This document shows, one piece after another, positions 6,127 to 9,789 of a stretch of 9,789 nt of DNA. The notes under the pieces are model-generated. The model was not told the DNA's origin. It worked only from the letters and a program-made list of their open reading frames with translations, and searched no databases. Both the position numbers and the translations under genes were made by a program. This DNA is from VFZS01 sp964353255 (lineage in GTDB: Bacteria; Acidobacteriota; Terriglobia; Bryobacterales; Bryobacteraceae): contig CAYGVJ010000177.1 of the NCBI GenBank assembly GCA_964353255.1, positions 1 to 9,789 of the forward strand. The letters are read 5' to 3'. Numbering within the stretch: position 1 is the stretch's first letter; the number at the start of each line of letters is the position of its first letter.

Positions 6127-6320
6127 TTGAATTTCTCCAGTGTGAGATAGATGTCCTGTAATTGACGGCGCTCGGACTCCGGCACTTCCTCAATCGCCCT
6201 GATGAGGTCATGAAGCAGCCGCCAGGCATACCTGGGGTTCCCGGTCGGAGAGCGTCGCAAGCCCCGGAACTCCGCAGGCGTCGCGTCTTCGGCGATGAAA
6301 TCAGGCTGCCGGAGTCTCAT
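6123..6320 (-). CDS. Small protein of unknown function in the head cluster
   Basis: A 65-aa protein that I do not recognise. The N-terminus is MRLRQPDFIAEDATPAEFRG; the C-terminal half (about 29-62) is one or two charged amphipathic helices, YAWRLLHDLIRAIEEVPES. It begins 20 nt inside the end of the portal gene and its stop overlaps the start of the protease-capsid gene (ATGA), so it is tightly packed between them and probably translated by coupling. Codon use matches its neighbours. The position, between portal and protease, would suit an assembly or scaffold helper, but this is only an inference. Confidence 0.65.
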   Translation of the reverse strand: MRLRQPDFIAEDATPAEFRGLRRSPTGNPRYAWRLLHDLIRAIEEVPESERRQLQDIYLTLEKFK

Positions 6321-7701
6321 TGTTTGGCTGCTTCTGTTCCTGCCCCTGCTGCGTCACCTTGCGCGGGTCGGAGTCGAGCACCAGCTTCAACTTGTCCGCC
6401 CGCGCGTTGTCCTGTGCGATCTCCACGTCGATCTCTTCCACGTCCCAGCCGTCCCGCGAGACGATTTCGCTCCGCGAGATATAGCCGGCCCGATTGCGCT
6501 GAACAAGGTTCCGGGTCTCGGCTGCCGGGTCCAACATCTCGACCTGCGGCGCGATCCACCGGAGGTTGCTGTAATCGCCCTCCGGCAACGCGCCGGCGGC
6601 CACCGCCAGGCGCAGCCAGGCATTCCACACCGGCCGGCAAAGCTGGAACACCATCAGGTGATGCTGGATGCTCTCAAGCTGCCGGCGGAACTCTAAGAGC
6701 GAGTGACGCCCGGATGCGAACGTGACTTGACTTACATCGCCGCTCAGTAACTCATAAGGCACATTGAGCGCCGACCCGATTGAGCGAAGTTGCTGCCGGA
6801 CAAATGGCTCGAAATCGCCGGTATCCGGCGGATCGGAAAATTCGACGCTTTGACCGCCTTGCAAGACAACGGTGGAAGCCGGCTCCAGACTTGGCGGTCG
6901 CTCGGGTGTGCCGCCCAGCGGGTTGCTACCATCGGGCGAAATGATGAAGGCCGTCAGCAAGGCAGCGACCTTCTGTTTCACTAGCGCGGCCTCCATGAAC
7001 TCCTGCAACTCCCGCAAGGGAACCAGCGCCGGCGCGAGCCAGGAGACGCCGCGCTCCAGGCCCGCCTGAATCGGTGAGTACAAGTGAATCACTTGGTCCG
7101 CCGGAATGCGGACGCTTTGCATGTTCGGGAAGTTCGCCGGATGCTTCATGTACAGCCAGTAAGCCGCGCGCCGGCCATCTGCGGTGTACTCGATCCCATT
7201 GAGCGTCCGGTCATCAACGCGAGTGCTATCAAGATACTCGGACGCGAGTAACTGTAACTGAAGCGGGACTTGCTGCCCCGGCTCCAAGATCATCCTGACG
7301 ATGCACTCGCCGTCCACCAGCGTCGTTCTCAGTGCGGCCTGTTGCAGGCCGTAGAAGTCATAGCGACCCGCGAAGTCGGCTTGGTCTGTCCAGAAGAGCC
7401 ATTTCCGCTGAACCGCCATCTTCAGATCCGGGTTGCCACTCCGAAACTGCGGCTTGATGCCGGCGCCGATCGCGCCCACGGTGACGATCTCCACAGCCCG
7501 CTTTCCCCAGGTGTTGTTGCGGTAGCAATCCCGCGCCCGCTCCTTGAGCATCAGACCCGGCAAAGTCGAGGCGAATGACGTGGAAGGCGCCGCCCAGTTC
7601 GCCAACCGGTTGCCGCCGCCAGCCGCATCCCAGAGCACAGACCGCCGGTGGGACACCTCTCCCGCCCGCCTCAGAAGGCGGTTTTTGATCCAGTTGAACA
7701 T
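6301..7701 (-). CDS. Phage portal protein, lambda gpB type
   Basis: A 466-aa portal protein that would form the dodecameric ring at one vertex of the capsid, through which DNA enters and to which terminase and tail connectors bind. Family landmarks are VGAIGAGIKPQ (75-85), IHLYSPIQAGLERGVSWLAP (205-224), NVPYELLSGD (313-322), and near the end the block DNARADKLKLVLDSDPR (431-447), typical of lambda-like portals. Length is in the normal range. The ATG at 7701 follows the previous stop by only 4 nt; a weak AGGG is upstream. The C-terminal tail is rich in Gln and hydrophilic, as usual. No truncation is seen. Confidence 0.93.
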   Translation of the reverse strand: MFNWIKNRLLRRAGEVSHRRSVLWDAAGGGNRLANWAAPSTSFASTLPGLMLKERARDCYRNNTWGKRAVEIVTVGAIGAGIKPQFRSGNPDLKMAVQRKWLFWTDQADFAGRYDFYGLQQAALRTTLVDGECIVRMILEPGQQVPLQLQLLASEYLDSTRVDDRTLNGIEYTADGRRAAYWLYMKHPANFPNMQSVRIPADQVIHLYSPIQAGLERGVSWLAPALVPLRELQEFMEAALVKQKVAALLTAFIISPDGSNPLGGTPERPPSLEPASTVVLQGGQSVEFSDPPDTGDFEPFVRQQLRSIGSALNVPYELLSGDVSQVTFASGRHSLLEFRRQLESIQHHLMVFQLCRPVWNAWLRLAVAAGALPEGDYSNLRWIAPQVEMLDPAAETRNLVQRNRAGYISRSEIVSRDGWDVEEIDVEIAQDNARADKLKLVLDSDPRKVTQQGQEQKQPNNETPAA

Positions 7702-7705
7702 GAGA

Positions 7706-8020
7706 TTATCCCTGCGGCCTGCTGTAGACGAGCGGCTTGTGTTCTATGATGGGCGCCGTGGTCGCCTGCCCCTGATCGTCCCGAATCGGCACGCGCCGTG
7801 TAGTGTGGTTGCCCCCAGACCAGCCGACACAATGGTCATCTGGCTTGATATAGCGAACTCGGTGAGCATTGCCCACCCCGGCGAAGCGGCCGCGTTCGAC
7901 GATCCCTAGAGCCTTCTCGGGTGACGCCGTGCCGATGGGGTAGGAACGTCCATTCCGAATTTCGACGGGCTCCCGCTGTGCTTCCAGAATCGCTGTGAGC
8001 TGATCCCCGGTGATGTGCAT
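7706..8020 (-). CDS. Protein of unknown function upstream of the portal gene
   Basis: A 104-aa protein without a family that I recognise. It begins MHITGDQLTAILEAQREPVE and has a central segment SPEKALGIVERGRFAGVGNA; no membrane segment or signal peptide is seen. Translation is well supported: GGAGGT (8032-8027 on the minus strand) lies 6 nt before the ATG, and the ATG overlaps the previous stop as TAATG. It sits in the place where lambda has the gpW gene, but the sequence is not gpW-like. It could be a packaging or head-completion factor or an accessory satellite protein. Confidence 0.75.
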   Translation of the reverse strand: MHITGDQLTAILEAQREPVEIRNGRSYPIGTASPEKALGIVERGRFAGVGNAHRVRYIKPDDHCVGWSGGNHTTRRVPIRDDQGQATTAPIIEHKPLVYSRPQG

Positions 8021-8637
8021 TATGGGACCTCCACGTCAAGTTGCTTCAAAACCTCACGCCGGACGGTGGAAAGGTTGATGATGATCGCCGGCGAAGTGTC
8101 TACCATTCGTTCGATGGCGTCCCCCAGTTCATGGCCCCGGTCGATCAAGAATTGCGGGACGGGTGATTGGGGTTTCAGCTTCGGTCGGCAGGTTGTCCCC
8201 TGTCCTTCATCCGGAATGACTATGACGAACTCATCCGGGAGTTCCGGCGGGCCTGGATTCAGCAGTCGAATCAACTCACGGCCCTTCGGCTGAGAGTTTG
8301 CATCCGATTCGGGTAGGTAGAGTCCCTGCACAAACGGCCCGGCCTGGATCGCTTCCACGCCAGCCCCCATGAATTTGAGGATCAGTGCAACCCTGACTAG
8401 ATCCCCCACGGTGTACCTTCGCCAGCCGTGGGCGTACCTCCGTAGGAGCGCGGCGGTCTTGTCGAGACGGTCAGGTGTGTCGGGTGCGCGGATGATTCGC
8501 AGTTCCAGGGCGGCGGTCCGGCGAAGCTCACACGTGTAGATGCCCCGATGCTCCCACTGCCGGAGCGTCGCCGACTTGATGCCGGTGATCGCCCCTACTA
8601 GGCGCGCGTCGAATTGTTCCTGGTCGTAGAAGGGCAT
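8020..8637 (-). CDS. MerR-like DNA-binding regulator inside the packaging cluster
   Basis: A 205-aa protein. Residues 9-34 form a MerR-type helix-turn-helix (FDARLVGAITGIKSATLRQW, then EHRGIY), and GWRRYTVGDLVRVALILKFM at 71-90 matches the wing and following helix of that family, but about 35 extra residues separate the two. The C-terminal half (about 130-205) is unrecognised and contains no clear metal or drug-binding motif. AGAGGA lies 6 nt before the ATG. A promoter with a palindrome lies upstream (8682-8713), so self-control is likely. It may regulate the head genes downstream and the divergent gene at 8878. An alternative is a small terminase subunit, since some have a similar winged helix, but it is downstream of the large subunit rather than upstream. 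Confidence 0.7.
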   Translation of the reverse strand: MPFYDQEQFDARLVGAITGIKSATLRQWEHRGIYTCELRRTAALELRIIRAPDTPDRLDKTAALLRRYAHGWRRYTVGDLVRVALILKFMGAGVEAIQAGPFVQGLYLPESDANSQPKGRELIRLLNPGPPELPDEFVIVIPDEGQGTTCRPKLKPQSPVPQFLIDRGHELGDAIERMVDTSPAIIINLSTVRREVLKQLDVEVP

Positions 8638-8660
8638 AACGATTCCTCTATCGCTCGTCC

Positions 8661-8672
8661 CCCGAGCTCGGG
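8661..8672. promoter_or_regulatory. 12-bp perfect palindrome in the leader of the MerR-like gene
   Basis: CCCGAGCTCGGG lies between the putative -10 (8682-8687) and the ribosome binding site (8644-8649) of the MerR-like gene. It could be an operator or a small hairpin in the leader RNA. Confidence 0.45.
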
Positions 8673-8681
8673 TTCATTGTT

Positions 8682-8711
8682 AGCATACCACGAAACGTGA
8701 CCATCTGTCAC
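8682..8711 (-). promoter_or_regulatory. Promoter of the MerR-like gene
   Basis: On the minus strand GTGACA (8711-8706; five of six to consensus) is followed after 18 bp by TATGCT (8687-8682; four of six), preceded by TGG to give an extended -10 (TGn). A start near 8675 would give a leader of about 40 nt with a good ribosome binding site. It would drive the MerR-like gene and probably the portal and capsid genes behind it. Confidence 0.6.
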
Positions 8712-8713
8712 GT
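8695..8713. promoter_or_regulatory. Operator-like inverted repeat over the -35 box
   Basis: ACGTGAC (8695-8701) and GTCACGT (8707-8713) form a perfect 7-bp inverted repeat with a 5-bp spacer. It covers the -35 box and part of the spacer of the promoter at 8682-8711. A dimeric regulator bound here would control that promoter; the product of the next gene, the MerR-like protein, is the obvious candidate. Confidence 0.6.
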
Positions 8714-8784
8714 ATTTTAATGCTAGTAGTTTCAATAGGTTACGCGGATCTCCGCCGACGCTGAACTCGCGCTGGCCGAAATCA

Positions 8785-8866
8785 ACCGTTGATGAATCTT
8801 GAACGGTACACCGGATACCCCGGCCCCGGCGCCGCGACGTAGCCCCCGCAGTTTGGGGGATTGCTA
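8785..8866. repeat. Two inverted repeats upstream of the plus-strand gene
   Basis: ACCGTT (8785-8790) and AACGGT (8802-8807) form a 6-bp inverted repeat with an 11-bp spacer. CCCCC (8843-8847) and GGGGG (8855-8859) form a hairpin that can be lengthened by TAGC/GCTA across a 3-nt bulge (8840-8866). The second lies 12 nt before the start of the small plus-strand gene and might shield its ribosome binding site, or end transcripts from the terminase gene, though it lacks a T tract. Confidence 0.4.
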
Positions 8867-8877
8867 AGATTGAAAGC

Positions 8878-9087
8878 ATGGCAGAAAAAGAACCATTCAC
8901 AGTAGGCGACCTGAGGCGTCACCTGGAACTCTTCCCCGACCACTATGAACTCCAGTTCGGACCGGCAGAGACGCTGACCTTTTACCGCACAAAACAACGC
9001 GGCGATAAACTGGTGCAGATCGAATTCAACGAAATATTCGAAGTCACGGAGTCCGACAAGATTGGCACGAGGCCTTTCAGGCACTGA
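8878..9087 (+). CDS. Small plus-strand protein of unknown function
   Basis: A 69-aa protein, the only element gene on the plus strand. It begins MAEKEPFTVGDLRRHLELFP and continues DHYELQFGPAETLTFYRTKQ and LVQIEFNEIFEV. The TVGDLxxxLxxFPxxxExxF pattern is that of a common class of small phage proteins without known function, predicted as a short helix followed by strands. No clear ribosome binding site precedes the ATG; the hairpin at 8840-8866 ends 11 nt before it. The gene diverges from the MerR-like gene and converges on the terminase gene, with the 3' ends overlapping by 11 bp. This placement is like an accessory gene inserted into the packaging cluster. Codon choice does not differ strongly, but the gene is a little less G+C-rich than its neighbours. 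Confidence 0.7.
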   Translation: MAEKEPFTVGDLRRHLELFPDHYELQFGPAETLTFYRTKQRGDKLVQIEFNEIFEVTESDKIGTRPFRH

Positions 9088-9789
9088 CGAACCGGCTCCG
9101 ATAGACCTGGTAGGCGGCCGGCGGCGCCGGCTGCCCCGAGATCATCGCGGCCAGCCGTTCGCGATGCTCATTCAGCTTCAGGCCAGCCATGTACAAGCCG
9201 TGCAAAGCGGCCAGCGCGTAAGCCCTCGCGTCCAGGGCTTCGTTGCGCACGCCGCCCGGTTTGATCCAGACCCGCTCAGGAAAGCCGTTTCGCAACCGGG
9301 TGCTGATCCGCTCCGACGTGAGCATGTCGAAGTAGTCGCGCGGGTGAGTCAGCGGGAAGTGGCAGTAGCCGGCGCCCGGCTCAGTCACCCGCAGCCGCGA
9401 GTAAATGCGCTCCTTCGCGGCATCGACGCCGATGAGGAATACGGGCGCCTTGTTGAATCCTTTCGACGCGCGGCGGGGGAAGATCGGTCTGCCAAAACCG
9501 CTGATGCCCTTGACCGCCCAAATTCGCCGTGGCATCCGGGGCCAGCAGAACTGATACACGGCCTCGGAATGATGCCCGCCCGAGTCGATGCACGCCGCGC
9601 TGATGGGCAGCACCAGGCCGGATTCATGGCGCCACTGCCGGGCTAGCAGTTTATCCAGCTCCGCCCAGATTTCCGGTTGCGCCGGATCGCCGTGTAAGAC
9701 GTGGTAGCCCACAGACCAGCTTTCCTCATCACGCCCCCAGGCGACGATTTCCAGCTCGAGCCTGTCATCCTGCGTATCGCCCCCGACCG
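9077..9789 (-). CDS. terL: Terminase large subunit, lambda gpA type, C-terminal part
   Basis: The frame is open to the right edge of the window, so only about 236 C-terminal residues are seen. They form the nuclease domain of a GpA-family terminase: first acidic motif GGDTQDDRLELE (visible residues 2-13), second in CIDSGGHHSEAVYQFC, and the last in NEALDARAYALAALHG. In between lie FLIGVDAAKERIYSRLRV and GYCHFPL, family landmarks. The enzyme cuts concatemeric DNA and pumps it into the capsid through the portal; the ATPase half must lie to the right of the window. All three acidic motifs are intact, so the nuclease is probably active. The stop overlaps the end of the plus-strand gene. About 440 bp separate it from the next minus-strand gene, unlike the tight spacing usual after terminase. 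Confidence 0.93.
   Translation of the reverse strand, partial: VGGDTQDDRLELEIVAWGRDEESWSVGYHVLHGDPAQPEIWAELDKLLARQWRHESGLVLPISAACIDSGGHHSEAVYQFCWPRMPRRIWAVKGISGFGRPIFPRRASKGFNKAPVFLIGVDAAKERIYSRLRVTEPGAGYCHFPLTHPRDYFDMLTSERISTRLRNGFPERVWIKPGGVRNEALDARAYALAALHGLYMAGLKLNEHRERLAAMISGQPAPPAAYQVYRSRFVSA

Noticed and set aside
8782..9084. Minus-strand open frames opposite the small plus-strand gene
   Set aside because: They contain no recognisable pattern, while the plus frame has a typical small phage protein pattern.
3001..9789. A complete temperate lambda-like prophage
   Set aside because: Not fully excluded, but tail genes are absent from the place where they should be and no lysis gene is seen; the satellite reading fits better.

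Overview
The window looks like one end of a small integrated phage-like element in a bacterium with high G+C (about 60% by eye). A complete tRNA-Cys(GCA) gene lies at 120-194. A tyrosine integrase gene starts its 3' end only six bases past the tRNA CCA, so the tRNA 3' end is the likely attachment site and bases 1-119 are probably host DNA. The host cannot be named from this window. The style of the proteins would fit Acidobacteria or a similar soil lineage, but that is a guess.

All element genes except one are on the minus strand, so transcription runs from right to left. In that order they are: the C-terminal part of a lambda gpA-type large terminase (cut by the window edge); a regulatory island with a divergent plus-strand small gene (8878-9087) and a MerR-like regulator (8020-8637); an unknown 104-aa protein; a lambda-type portal; an unknown 65-aa protein; a prohead protease/major capsid fusion with an internal ribosome binding site; a gpW-like head-completion protein; and a DUF2190 capsid cement protein. 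A strong intrinsic terminator (3621-3661) follows. Next come a replication pair (a CHC2 zinc-finger primase-like protein and a RepA-like AAA ATPase), a 303-bp non-coding stretch full of short iterated motifs and hairpins (candidate origin), an AlpA/excisionase-like HTH protein, and the integrase.

The striking point is what is missing. In a lambda-like prophage the head genes run into tail genes. Here the last head gene is followed directly by a terminator and the primase-like gene, with no tail, tape-measure or lysis gene in the 9.8 kb seen. DNA packaging (terminase), capsid (portal, protease, capsid, cement, gpW-like connector), replication and integration are packed into about 9.5 kb. This is the layout of capsid-forming phage satellites (cf-PICI type), which make and fill their own heads and take tails from a helper phage. 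A prophage that lost its tail genes, or one with tail genes right of the window, remains possible.
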